From Conoideocrella luteorostrata (Eukaryota > Ascomycota > Sordariomycetes > Hypocreales > Clavicipitaceae), in assembly GCA_032433595.1 (NCBI GenBank), contig JASWJB010000001.1, positions 62,001 to 126,000 of the forward strand: DNA of 64,000 nucleotides. The letters are read 5' to 3'. Of the stretch, positions 32,242 to 44,800 are shown piece after piece. Numbering within the stretch: position 1 is the stretch's first letter; each line of letters opens with the position of its first letter. The position numbers were made by a program, and so were the translations under genes. The notes under the pieces were generated by a model, which did not search any database, was not told the origin of the DNA, and was given only the letters and a program-made list of their open reading frames with translations.

Positions 32242-33102
32242 TTGGCAGTGCAGGCATTGGGGGCACCTCCTGTTCGTCGTCTTCGTCGTCCGGGATGAAC
32301 TCTGGGGCGCCGAGAAGCTGCGCGACGTTGTGCATGTCGTAGTGTTTCTTCCGGGCGACTTCGAACTGGCGGTGTTTTTCGCGTTCTTCTGGTGAAAGTC
32401 CCACCATCTCGTCTTCGGCGGAGGGGGCGACACTTTGATCATCCACATGAACCGTCTTTTCGGAGGGTTGGCGCGCATTTGTCGAAACGTCTGCTTCTGC
32501 AATCTCTTCCTCCGGATCGCCCAGGCTAAGACCCGGAATGTCGTCCTCACGGCGCGGACCTGAAGCTTTACTGACAGAACTACCACCCTCCAGATGATCC
32601 TCGTCGTCGGATGGGTCCTCGGACGGGTCGTAGTGTTTCGCATAGGGAGTCTTTGGTTCAGTAATTTTCATAGTAGAGGTGCGTTCCTGTTCGGTCAGGT
32701 ACAGGTTTGCCTCGTCCCACTTGAGGCGTTGCGACGATTCTTGGCCGTCGGGATCGTGGGTTGACGAGCGGCGTGAGCCAGGAGGTCTAGTCGCCGAGGA
32801 TGAGGAGCGACGATGTCCAGCGTTGATATGTGTATTGGCAAGAGTAACTTCTTTGCCGGACATGGACCGTTCGCGGGTCTGTCGCGGAGATATTGTTGGC
32901 GGAGACGACGTATGAGACGAGCGATGCTTTAGAATACCTATTTACGACAGATCAGCGTCCAGGGTGATTTTGTCAGTATAGCATCATCAGGACTGTGCTA
33001 CATATTGTTCAAAAATCAAGGGAAACCACAATACGTACCCTTTGGGCGTTTCGCTTCGTGCCCCGCAGATGAATGCATGGGGGGGTCAACAGTAGAAGCC
33101 AT
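32228..33102 (-). CDS. glc8: protein phosphatase 1 regulator Glc8 (inhibitor-2 family)
   Basis: Two exons, 33039-33102 and 32228-32937, give 257 aa. The splice joins EAKRPKG-ILKHRSS, regenerating the PP1-binding KGILK motif. Other family landmarks are RLKWDEANLYLTEQE, the phosphosite TMKITEPKTPYAKHYDP (Thr of TPY is the conserved proline-directed site), and the C-terminal helix EVARKKHYDMHNVAQLLG, equivalent to HYNE of inhibitor-2. The middle and end are acidic (PSDDEDHL, IPDDEDDEQE). Inhibitor-2/Glc8 binds PP1c and, once phosphorylated, activates it, with roles in glycogen metabolism and chromosome segregation. The frame ends PPMPALPNGSS. A second open frame begins across this stop. Confidence 0.88.
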
Positions 33103-35625
33103 AATTAGAGATCCTTTAGTAGTTCGGCGTGGGTGTTTGGTTGTCTATGGCAAACGGCGCGACGAAGGGGTCCAAGAAGAAAAGGCTGTATAAGGAGAGG
33201 TGGTGGCTGGAGTCAAGCGTAGCGGTCGTTACCCAAATCAGGCCGCAGGTGACTGCCAAAGTCGTGATGTGCGTGGGGGGAGGTTCAGCACGGGAGCTGC
33301 CTCTACAAGCTGTGCTGAGAGGGACCCGTGATGCACAAAGCGACAACGACTCACGATGGTACTAGCTCTGTAGGTGATACGGGTGATTGAAAGAGGGATG
33401 AACACGAACTCAATAGTCGTGTCGGTTGCCGGCGGTGATGGGGTGAAGATGGTGCTTCACATTGGTTACGGATAGAAAGGCACGCAAGGACGCTCCGGCA
33501 CGCAGACGATAACTAGACGGCAGAATGCGGGGCACATCAAGTGGATGATGGCATTTTTTCCGTCAGGGCAGGCCTGGTGGGCACCTGCTGTGATGGCTGG
33601 TGATGCCCAGTTAGCGGGCACGCCACCAACCGTCCGCCCCCAAGTGAGGGAATCTGGAGGGCAGTTCAGGTGAGCATGACGTACAGCGCACGCGCGTGGG
33701 GATTCAAGACACCATCATCAGTGGACCCTGTCAACTTGTGGTGCTTGACTAGCGCTGCTACGAAGCACAGACATAGCGGGGGGCAAGGACCTTTTTCATT
33801 GGGTGTTCCGACCATTTCTGACGTGGCTCGCCATGGTGGCGCCTGGCACAGGTCTGCAACGGCGTTAAAGGCTACCAGATTTCAGTACCTTACTTGGTGT
33901 GGGAGGGCGGCGGGGATCACAAGTGGTGTGGGCATCACTTGATTCCGTCATCGTAAAACAAAGCGAGTGAATGGAGTAACAGTCGCATGGGCATTGGTTG
34001 TGAGCCGGCAACTTCGATGTGATATGCTGCCTTTGAACGGATCCAACGGAGGTAGCGCGATTAATGAGATGGACCAGCATGCTTATTCAATTGCGCTGTC
34101 AGAGACTCCTCCTTATCGGCTTGTAATGAGTGCTGGGCCGGAAAGCACACATTGGAAAGATATTCTTACCGGAGATGCAGAACCCGGTCAACTCGGACAA
34201 AGACACTCTATATGACATGTGTCTACATAAGCACTGTAACCTCTGCCAGCATTTTGGCAAACAAAGCATGTTAACAGGGCGTGCGGAGCGAACAACGACT
34301 GGTGATTCCGCACACACCTTTATCCGATGATAGCAGCTTACGGCCATCCGCTGTCTCGGCATTTGATTTGGTTCACAGCGACTTCAGCGATTGGCATGGC
34401 GTCGCGATTAAACTGGCCAGGCGTCTGTGGTGGCCGTCGTGGTAACTTGCCTTGACAGTTGGAGGAATCGAAAAAGGATTCGAATTTCGAGTATACAAGT
34501 CGACGGTCAAGGTTCACCGGGATGGAGGTGTTCTAATCAGCGATCAAATCATTGTCTATGTGGAGGGAACAATAGTGGTGTTGCATGGTTTGTGACTGTG
34601 GGAAAAGGTCCAAGCTGGTAAATGTCCAAACGATGCCATTTGCAAGCAGAGATGCAACTGTGTCGGCTCTGTCACGATTGTGAACCGTGGTTCCGGGAGC
34701 TGAACCATTCGTCCATTCGTCCCGTTGGAGGTATAATGGAATATTAACGTACGGACGTGTCCCAGTCACTGTCCATCCCCACTACACCTATTAGTATGGA
34801 GTCTGGACCACAATAAACTTCAGACCACTGGACCACTGTGCTGGCGGCAGCGATTAACAGAAAAGGGGTCCGGAGTTAAGCTTCATTTTAACTCTCATGT
34901 GCTTGTTACCAATAAACTATGTGGCCAGCCGCTTCTTTCGACGGCGAAAACACTCCGTTAATAACATGTCTATGACAACTTGGAAATATACAGGTCTTAG
35001 AGTTAGGTCTTCACATTTCCCCTAGACTCAGTCGCATAAGACCTCGCTTCATTCAACGACCAAAGTCGGCTGCTTAAGACCCGACTTTGAAGAAGGGCAT
35101 TAATTAAAAGACATTGGAACAACAGCTTGCGTATCTGATGACTTCATCGGAATATCATCCGTTAGCAATGACAAAGGGCTAAAGTCAAACGCCACGCTGA
35201 GCTTGATCTTGCCGTTAGATAACTACCGAGCGGACTAGACAAGACTAGACAAGGTATCAATTCGACGGAACAGGGAGAATCCCTCGTGACACATGACACC
35301 AATAATTCAGCATTCTTATTTCAGCTTCAGTTAGGACAAGGCCTTCTGCTAAATCTTCAAGCATGAAGCGTCTCATTTGGCAGTTGCCTGGGAAGATACG
35401 TACTAGAAGAGAACATGGAGCGAGGTATCCCTCATCCCCCGAGTAAATCAGTATACTGGTTTACGTAAATAGCGTGCCACACGCGATAAGGGAGCTCTAA
35501 CAGGATCATATACAAGAAGATCCGGGCAAGATAGTCACATGGCAATTCGTCCATATATATGAACAGTTTGCATCAGTTCAAAACAGCCAGTTGCCTGTGC
35601 AGAACAGTTATTATGATGGATCTGA
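33103..35625. other. 2.5 kb without a supported gene
   Basis: The left end holds the glc8 promoter and the right end the 3' flank of the Zn-cluster gene. Short frames on both strands (for example 33670-33942, 34130-34362) lack motifs. A small hairpin, AAGTCGG...CCGACTT, lies at about 35064-35088, and a direct duplication GACTAGACAA occurs twice at about 35235-35255. Confidence 0.5.
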
Positions 35626-37868
35626 CTAAGGGCCAGAGTCTTTCAGAATGACCGTCAGGGCTCTCAATATGTGGTACCCAGTTCGCCAACAAACACTCTT
35701 TTCCTGTTCTCCAGCCCATATGTCAGTGCAGTTGACGAGTGTGTCCAAGATTAGCTGTCGTTGGGGGATTAGGCAACCAGTTGCGGCCGCTCCGCTAATC
35801 GGCGCATCCTGCCGTAACATATGCACACACGTAGTCAGACTTGCAGAGAAGATATCCAGCACAAATGGTCGCCCGACAAGATCCAATGGCTGTTCAGTGT
35901 CCGAGCACCATAGCTCCCGGTAGTGGAATAGCAACGCTAGTGAGCATTCCAGGGATGACCAGTACGAGTCCGGGAATAGAGTTGGCCCTTCATTATGAAG
36001 AGCAAATGGTCTGTGCATGACCATTAAGCACCGTCTCAGGAAGATGTCAATCGTAATGCGCTGCAAGGGAGCTTGGCAAACTCGCTGAGCATGACCCATG
36101 AGTCCCCGCAGCTGGGCATTGTATCGTAGCACATCGGGATACGATATCGGGTCGTGTTTTGAGTTCATTTGGACAAGAACGTTGAGCACGATGGGAAGTG
36201 CCTGAAAAAGAACCGTTTGGAGGCTGTCCGGTTCATTCCAATGTGGCACACTGCGAAGTCCACCAAGCTCGTCCGGTCGCGTCAAAGGTGGCATCCCCGT
36301 ACACATGGACGACTTGATATCGAGGTATAGAATAGACAACCAAAGCTTACGTCTGGTTTCCTTTTCAACAGGGTCGCGCAACTCTTCGTCGTTATCCGTA
36401 CGTTCCTGCGGCAGACCAAGGATAAATGCAAGCCGTACCAACAGTCCCAAGAGTGTGAAGGACGAGTCCATAGCCCAGCAGGTAGCGTTGCATACTTGTT
36501 TGGCCACTACCATGAGCGTCACCGCCCGCACCGTGTTGATTGTTGGCCGAATCATAAAGGGTGTTTGCATGAGACATGCTTCGGCAGCCATCATGAACTG
36601 GATGGCGACGGGAGCCTCGTCTCCGGACGTAAAGCAGCCGAGCCCTAGAACCATCAGGAAATGTGAAAGCCAGCACAGACCGACAGATTTGGGGTCCTGC
36701 CAGTAGAGTTCCAGCTCGTCGCGAAAAGTTGGAGCATCTAAAACGGGATTGACGACATCCAACATATCGCAGTACCGGGAAATGTATAAGTCCACGTTGT
36801 CTCTCTCACCAGCAATCAACCTGGTAATTACATCACGAGTGTAGTATTTAGTGGCCCCAGGAGTGCCGAATGGAAAGTTGCCGGGAAGGGAAAAGTTGGC
36901 CAAACAGGCATTGGTGGCCACGCCTTCTAGGATGCTTGCAAGAGGAGACTTGCCAATAGGTGTTAATGACCCAATCTACACAGTCGGAGGTTAGCACTGT
37001 TTCACTGCGTAGTCGCTGGTCGGACTGCGAAGAGAATCTGCAGCCCAAAAGATAACCGTATAAGAGGGATCAGACGCACCCTTGCCATCAGTTCTCTCCA
37101 GTGACTAGAGCCCCGAACCTTGTGTGTAATCTGCCATGTTCCCATTTCAGGCGCCCTTCTATCTGGTTGTGTTGGCCCGCCAGCTGGAGCCGTGGGACAG
37201 GGAAATTTGCCACCATTTGGTCCTTTATTACAGTTATAATAGCATTCTCTGGCATTGCCAGTGGATTTGCATCGACCACAGGGAAGTTCCTTGTCACATT
37301 TGACCTTGAGACGGTGACAGCGGAGACAACTAAGGCAGTTACGCTTGCGCTTCCGCACAATCCGTTCGGCGCCTTGCGGCACAGAAGAAGCACCTACTTC
37401 CGCGTTCTGAGCTGATGCAATGTCAGCAGCAGCAGAAGCAGTCGTCTGATTGGGCTCCGGACTTTCCGTTGATTTTCGGGGCGATATGAGGCCGTTTCTC
37501 TCTGTTTCCTCAATGTTATCCATCATTTCGAAGGATGAATCCAGAGGATTGTCCGTGAATGACTCGGCTGGCATAGGGACTCCCGCCATCATCTGCACAG
37601 ACGCATCGTGGCTGAAGCGTGTAATTGTGGACTGTGTCGCTGCTGGGGGTGCCAATGATGCATATCCAGCTGTGCTGTGCGTCAATAGCGAGGGAGATAT
37701 CGCGGCATGGTTCGTCGATGATTTTGCAGCAGGATCAGGCGGGGCTTTTCCAGCAGCCTCGAAGCTGCATGGTACTCCTGCTTGGACACATCGGGTACAA
37801 GATGGCTTGACATGATCACAGCGCCTCTTGTAATGGCGACATCTGTCGCACGTCCTAACCTCTCGCAT
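35626..37868 (-). CDS. transcription factor with two Zn2Cys6 clusters, 712 aa
   Basis: Two exons, 37080-37868 and 35626-36975, joined in phase 0 (ELMAR-IGSLTPIGKSP). The first cluster is at residues 7-34 (CDRCRHYKRRCDHVKPSCTR, then C27 and C34). The second is at residues 181-209 (C181, C184, C191, C197, C200, C209; motif CLRCHRLKVKCDKELPCGRC), preceded by the basic RIVRKRKRN. Between them is a Ser/Pro/Ala-rich linker of about 140 residues. Residues about 290-700 form the fungal transcription-factor middle homology domain (IAGERDNVDLYISRYCDMLDVVNPVLD; WLSILYLDIKSSMCTGMPPL; FLRRCLMVMHRPFALH). It is a nuclear regulator whose targets are unknown. No biosynthetic cluster adjoins it. Most family members have a single cluster, so the duplication is notable. 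Confidence 0.88.
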
Positions 37869-38316
37869 GTTAAGCCTCGAACCACGAGAAGAGTTCGAAA
37901 AACCGTTAGCTTGGGAGTTGAAGCCAAGCCGTCAAACCGACGAGCAGGAGAGGATGATTGGCGATTGGCGATTGTAAACAGGTAAGCCCAACGAACCCCC
38001 CTTTGAGGGGTTCTATACTATTGTTGTATCCTCTTACACAGCATGCACACAATTCGGAATCTCCGAGATGCGCCAGCCAGGAATGCCGGACGGTGATTTG
38101 AGGTTTGCCCTGATATGTCCAGTATGTATGCGCCAGAAGCCCTGGGAAACCGTTCTAATTCCGACAGGAAAGACGGGACTCTAACAAGACAGCGAAGCGA
38201 TGTCAATACCGTTTCTCCAGCATTGGGAACGGGCACAGCTAACAAGCAAAAATAGAGGGAGTAAGGGGGAGGTATTGCAGGCAGTATGGCGGGAATAATG
38301 GTAACAGCCTGGAAGG

Positions 38317-38386
38317 GCAGACCAGTATAAAACGGGAACTGGGCCAACAGAGCAGACCAGTATAAAACGGGAACTGGGCCAACAGA
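38317..38386. repeat. 35-bp tandem duplication
   Basis: GCAGACCAGTATAAAACGGG and the following 15 bases occur twice in direct, apparently perfect tandem (starts 38317 and 38352); a third, diverged partial copy begins at 38387. Each unit contains a TATAAAA-like box. Confidence 0.9.
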
Positions 38387-38715
38387 GCAGGCCAATTAGG
38401 CAGGCCAACCAAACAGGGACAGGGGAGGGTCGTTGGTCAGACAGATCCTTTGATGGGTGGCTCTAGGAACAATTGGGAGTCACTAGATGTCAAGTCTGGC
38501 TGTTAGCCGCAATGCATGTGTCTTTTGCTGGTTGTGAAAGACAGGACAACGGACTGGCTCCACTGGCAGAAAGAGGAACAGGGGAGGTATGAGATTGGAC
38601 CGGGTTTTAACGTCAGAAACTCAAGCTGAAGAGGTCAGGTTGATCAGCGGCCTTACCAGTACTTATAATAATTATAAGTTGCTGCTCTGCCTCAGCTTCG
38701 AATGCGACACATTGG

Positions 38716-38788
38716 TACAATACGATACAATACATCACAACACAATACGGTACAGTACAATACAGTACAATACAATACAATACAATAT
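38716..38788. repeat. pentanucleotide microsatellite (AATAC)n, imperfect
   Basis: About 73 bp built from TACAA/TACGA/TACAG pentamers, becoming perfect TACAA repeats at the right end. Confidence 0.9.
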
Positions 38789-39201
38789 TATGTGCGATCA
38801 ATCCAAATGTGCCAAGCGCCAAGTCTACCACAGGGTCGTTATCATGGGGGGTGGACTGCAAGAATGCTTTGGGGTCGCCCATAGTTGAGCCCAGTGGTAA
38901 CCAGTTGATGCGAATCCAGTACTCCGTACTTCCTTCCAACATTGTCGCACCTCGAATACATCAATGGCCCGTCATGCCATCGCTCGGCTTTTACAGCAGC
39001 GCAGTTGCACTCCGCACGTAGAAGCGGACTAGGGAGTAGCTACAAATTTCGAGGGGTTGCAGCGACGAGGCGCAAGACGTACGGGTGGGGGGGGGTTCTG
39101 TATTGTTTGCAGAGAGTTCGGCGTAAACTCTTTCATCTCTGTCTATCTAGATCACAGCTGGCGGACCGAATCCTCAAGCCACAGCGGGATGAAGCAAAAT
39201 G

Positions 39202-39256
39202 TGATGGATGGATGGGTAGACAGGCAAATGGATAGATGGACACATGAATAGATGAT
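39202..39256. repeat. tetranucleotide-type repeat (GATG/GATA)n, degenerate
   Basis: Repeated GATGGATGGATGGG, ATGGATAGATGG and GAATAGATGA units over about 55 bp; no coding role seen. Confidence 0.75.
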
Positions 39257-41843
39257 TTACGGAGGCGTTGGTTGCCACTTATTGTCAATATTCAGTTAGT
39301 CTCTGGAGGTCCAGCCGGGAGAAATCGTGCCGACGGGCGACGGTGTGATGATGCTAACGAGGAATGGCAAGTCCTTGCCGTTTGTGGTAGTTATTCTTGT
39401 TCGCAGGGGTTGCTGTGATCACACTGTGATGTGCCATCGCCAATGAAATCACACCGTGATCGAGCTTGACCAGGGCCGTCTGCGCTGCCAGACATGAACG
39501 ATTTTTATTCCCTGAGAGAGCCTGGAGGGACAAGCGGCTGGAGAACGATCCGGGTTGGACGCCACCAAACAGAAGGGCTGCACGGCGTTTGTCACAGGCC
39601 GAGTACTTCCCTTCTAGGACGCTGGATGAACTTGGGATTGCCCCGCCTATTTCCTCCGGCCCGCCACTGTAACATTTGCCAAGCCCTACGGCGTAACTGC
39701 AGAGTAAGCTAACTGGAGCTAACTACGGAGCACTCCGTCCGTAACTCGCTGGGCTAGCGAGGCGGGGAGATCGACTTTGCAGCCACTTCGTTAGCAACCC
39801 AAGCTTATTGTGGCATATTGACATAGTTGGCTCTCGCGCAAGTGCTAAAAGCGGACAGTAAAACGTAATGTATTCTGTAAACGCTGCCTGTCTCGTCGGC
39901 TGGGGTGCTGAGAAGGAGGACGAGGCTTACGCCAGTATCGTCATGTACATGGTCGTACGAAGCCGCACTGGAGGAGTCTGGTCTGTGACGGTCAATCATC
40001 CACGCTTGCCGCGTCGCTTCGCCATACCCTACTTGGCAACTGGTTCAGCTGGTCCAGGCGGGCGTGATGATTTGAACCTGAATATGATGAAACTCATCAC
40101 CTATTCTTTCGCAACCCGAGGGTAGATTTCTATTGACAGTAAGATACCAGACAGTCTGCTTGGTCATAAGGTACTAATGCCTCACCGCAGGTCGACCTGA
40201 TCGAATTTAAGTGTCGCCGATTTTCAGGCTCACTGATAGGGTTCGTCGGCAAACGGCGTCCACCCCCGGCCATAAGGAAGAGACGTGACTACGCCATGCC
40301 CGGTCAGGTTTTCCGTCTTTCTCATTTCTGATTTCAGAACGTCAGTATCAAATGTTAGCTTACGATCATTGAAGTCTTGCGACGGAGAGGTGACAACTCA
40401 GGCGCCACAAATTGCAACCTCGGCGGAGTGGAAACGCCTCAACGGGTGTCCCCAATGTGTCGTGATCAGCCATCGGGAACAAGTCCATATTACTGGCCAC
40501 ATCTTTCAGCAGGATTCACACATCGAGTTGCCATATGACGATGCCGGTATCTCCAAGTAGCTCGATGAAAGGGCAATGCTGATGATACCATGTCACAGAG
40601 TGCAAAAGGGTGAGTGTCACACACCCGCCCCATCTTAACTACAACTACGCCTTCAGCCTTTCCATGTTGCAATTGATATCTCGACCGGATGGCTTGACAT
40701 GAAGGGAGAAGATCCAGAGTGCCATCCACACCAACAACGCCGGTAACTGCGACCCAATGCGGCAGCGTGGACAGACCCTCTCGTACCGTTTTGGACTGGC
40801 GGACCATTGTCCATTTCTCCATGATGTGGCAGCGGCACGACAATACCTGAAATAGTTCACAAACGCCGCCGCCAACCTGTATCTCACAACTCCCTCCGAC
40901 GTACACAATGATGCCTACTCTCCTCACCCTGAATGTAACTTATATTCTCCTACCTCTGGCAATGACTTGTTGTGGCTTCATGGCTGTTTTGCGTGCGTTG
41001 CCCTTGTCCAGGATTGTGGTCGCATTTCACTTCGGCGATTGGGCAGTTGCCTCAACATGGCTGCCTTTGTCGATGTCATCAAGTAACGTATGATGAACCC
41101 TCTCTGGGAACTGGTGGAGCTTGACTTTTCATCAGCATGAGAAATTGCGCAATGTGGCTGGCGGCACTGCACCATACCTTCACCATCACTCCCAGGACTT
41201 GGGCCCGGTGACCAACTGGACTGAGCCAACAGCGAGAAGGCTGTGCGATATCGCAGCACTCTGAAGAGAAGTCCGCGTAAACCTGGCTCAATGTAGCATC
41301 TTAATCCAACAGAGTACACTTGTTTCCTCGTCTTGTATCTTACAGCTGCCACAGGCTAATGTAACCAAGCATAGTCACAGGTAGCGTCCCTTTCGCTGGA
41401 ACGGAGCCCGTGGTCAAATTCATGTGACTAGGACGAACATCAATGGAGCAACAGAATATTTTATTCTTTGGCGGCCAATAGTTGCCATTTTTTCTACCTA
41501 TACTACTTTCTAGACTATATCCCTTCCCACCCCGCATGCTTCTACCATTGCCAAATGAAACAGGTTCGAGGGCAAAACGTCTAACACGGCTAGAAACAAG
41601 TCCAAACTTACCTTGACTGCTAATACCTGTGCAGCTGTCTCTACGACATGAATTTTCATCAAGCCCATGCAGGCTCAACCAGAGTCTCTTGCCGTACATC
41701 TTGATCGACTCCATTACAACATATTTCGGAGTGCCAGATGCACCCACCACTGTCAATAGCGAGGCTTTTACTTCGGCAATAACACGACAACACGAACACA
41801 CAATATCAATGTTTACGACGAACCTTCCCGGTTCTTCCTCATG

Positions 41844-44800
41844 TCATTGGGCTCCCTTGTCACCTTTGGCGCCGCCGGATTGACGTCGCCTCTTCTCAGT
41901 TTTGGCTTCCTCGTCAATGTTGGACATGTTCTCTTCATCGCTGCCGCTCGCAGTAGCGCGCAAGTAGTGGCCAAATACGCGGGTTTCCAGATCGGCCTTG
42001 TTGTTTGACGTTTTCCTGGCTCGTCGACGGAAGAACACTCTTTTAGCCCACTTCCAAGACTCAATGCCGAGGAAAAAGAGGAAAGCCTCGATAAAGACGA
42101 TCCCCCATTCCCAGCTAATACCGGCGTGTTTGAAGACAACAGTGTTGAGTCCAGGAATGTAGATGATCGGGAACATGGTGATAAAGCCCGCAACAATAGA
42201 CCAGAATAGAAACTTGTTGCGCCAGGCGTCGATGATCCACTGCGTAAAGTACTTCTTGCTCTTGGGCTGCATGCGGAAGAATGATCGGCGTAGATTTACC
42301 ATTTCCCAGGCGAGAAAGAGGGCGAACCACGTCAGACAGGCAAATGTGGTTGCGCGTGCCCGGAAAACAACCTTGCAATCATCGCTATATTGGTTGTTGC
42401 AGTTATCGCCAAGATCGTCAGCGCCATTTCCAAACCCATAGAGAACGAGGACGAAGGATGACAGGCAAAGAGCGGACATCCACAGGCCGTAGACGATCAT
42501 ATCGATTAACAGCTCTGGAGTGAAAACGCCTTGCTTCAACTGTAGAATAAAAAATTTTTGTCAGCGTCGTATTCATGTTTAGGAATGTCCCCCCAACTCG
42601 TAAAGAAGATGCCGGGAAGGTACCCACGTTCTGAGGGGGCCGCTGCATGATATCAGGCGCAGCGATTTCGAAGCCAAGACCCATATCAGGCATACCGGAG
42701 GTGATCATGATAATCCACAGAATCTCCACCGGCGCCAAAGGGAACACAGAAATGCCTCGCTTGTCCTTAAACACGAGACCGATTAAGAGTGTGAAGGCTT
42801 GAGCAATATTTTCGGCGAGAACATGAAGAATAAATTTCTGAATATTGTCAAACATCCGCCGGCCTTCTTCGACGGCATTCAGAATCGACGCGAAATTGTC
42901 ATCCGTGAGGACAATGTCAGAAGCCTCCTTAGCGACATCAGAACCGGCTTGGCCCATGGCAATACCGACATCGGCACGTTTCAAGCTGGGCGAGTCATTG
43001 ACACCATCTCCAGTCATGGCAACGAAGCATTTGCGTCGGTGAAGAGCTTCGATCATGCGGACCTTTGTCTGGGGGGCACATCGAGCGACAACCAGAGGGA
43101 GAAGAGGGAGTTCGTCGATTTCCTGGTCAGTTAGTTTGTCAAAGTCAGATGCGGCCATGACCATGGTCTTGGCCACATCAGCAGCGATCTCGTTCATTCT
43201 GTTGGGTAAAATCCCAACCTCAAGGGCTATGGCTCGGGCAGTCTCGGGATGATCGCCAGTCAACATATGCACGCTAATTCCGGCTTCATGGCACTTCTCA
43301 ACTGAAGAGGCCGACTCAGGACGAGGGGGGTCATAGAGACCGATGAGGCCTCGGAAAGTCAGGTCCTTCTCGAAATCGCCACGCTCCAACTCGGCTTCGT
43401 TGTTTTTTACATGGGGGATATCAGATCGATTAGCAAAGGCCAGCACACGAAGGCCAAGACGAGCCATGGCTTCCATGTTCCTGAGTACATCGGCCTTGAC
43501 ATTGTCACCAAGTTCCTGAATTTCGTCGCCGACGGCATAATGGGGGCACGAGTCGAGCAGGCGTTCAACGGCGCCTTTGGTGAACAGCCACTGTTTCTTT
43601 GTCTCCTTGTTCTCAAAGATGACAGACATTTTCTTCACATCAGAGTCAAATGGAAACTCGGCGACTTGATGCCACTGAGCATTCTCACCAGCGGACAGGC
43701 GCAGCCTGTTCCAGTTGAATCGCGAGGCAAAAACTTGGATGGCAATTTCTGTAGGGTCACCACGGCCGTGCCACTCATCGTTGACCTTGTTCACAGAGGC
43801 AAGGTTGGCAAGAGAGGCAATATTCAGGTATTCCTTCAAGGTAGGATCGTGGGCAACAGCACTCGTACCATCGATGGGCTCACCGTCGGCATCCTCGCCG
43901 CGAAAGTCGATGTCTTTGGGCTGGGCAGGCTTGAGGCCAAGTTGTCCTACGGTCGGGTTGAAGGGCTCGCTCGTAGTGCCCACAGAGTAGGTGCCACGAC
44001 CAGGGATCCAGGCTTTTTTGACAATCATGTTACCCTGGGTAAGGGTACCAGTCTTGTCGGAGCAGATGTCTACGGGCAAGTTAAGCGATTGACAGAATAT
44101 ACGGGGGTGTGACGCTTACTAGAAACCGCACCGAGCGCTTCGAGGCTCTTCAGGTTGCGAACAATGACGTGACGCTGAACCATGCGCTTTGTACCAGCAG
44201 CCATGGTAATAGTAAGTACGACAATAAGGGAAGCGGGGATCATGGACAGGCCGGTGGCGACGGCATAGATGATGACTTCCTGTCTCGTATCAAAGGAGTT
44301 GGCCCCCAGGACAATTATGGCACAGACGATCGCCGTGCCGAGAAGAAGCAACGCAAGCTTGGACAACTTCTTCTGAAGTGGAGTTCCAACGTTGACACCA
44401 AGAAATCGACCAACCGCGTCCGACAAGGTCAATGTCCAAGCTTGCAGATGTCTTCCAAGCGAGGTCGATCCGTCCTCGCGACGCTTGGGCTCACGTCGGC
44501 GAGAGCTCTTGCCGCGAAGAGCGGCGGCAATCTGGCCAATTTCAGTGTACAGGCCTGTGGCAAATACAACACCACGTGCCCTACCCTTGGTAACAGTGGA
44601 AGAACTGTAGGCTACATTGAGACGATCGCCAGGCCCTGTGTCATTGGCATAGGTCGAGATTGGCTCTTTGCGAACTGGGAGCGACTCTCCTGTAAGTAAC
44701 GCCTCATTGGTCTCGAAGTTGACGGCTTCAACAAGACGAATGTCCGCAGGAATTGTGTCGCCAGTTTTCAGCTCAACCATATCGCCGGGAACTATCTCAG

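Larger units (their letters stand above)
37869..41843. other. 4 kb non-coding stretch with several tandem repeats
   Basis: Apart from the repeats listed separately, no gene is supported. Open frames up to 153 codons (for example minus 41340-41801, minus 40490-40927) show no domain, signal peptide or splice partner. Near-palindromes lie at 39418-39462. The left end is the promoter of the Zn-cluster gene and the right end the 3' flank of the ENA ATPase gene. Confidence 0.5.

Noticed and set aside
41340..41801. Minus-strand 153-codon frame downstream of the ENA gene
   Set aside because: It lies in the 3' flank of the ATPase gene, with no motif and no independent start context.
35626..41843. Secondary-metabolite cluster around the Zn-cluster regulator
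   Set aside because: No PKS, NRPS, terpene synthase, P450 or transporter gene flanks it; the neighbours are glc8 and an ENA ATPase.
43411..44112. Plus-strand 233-codon frame inside the ENA gene
   Set aside because: It is antisense to a conserved P-type ATPase exon; the openness is a by-product of the codon usage of the real gene.
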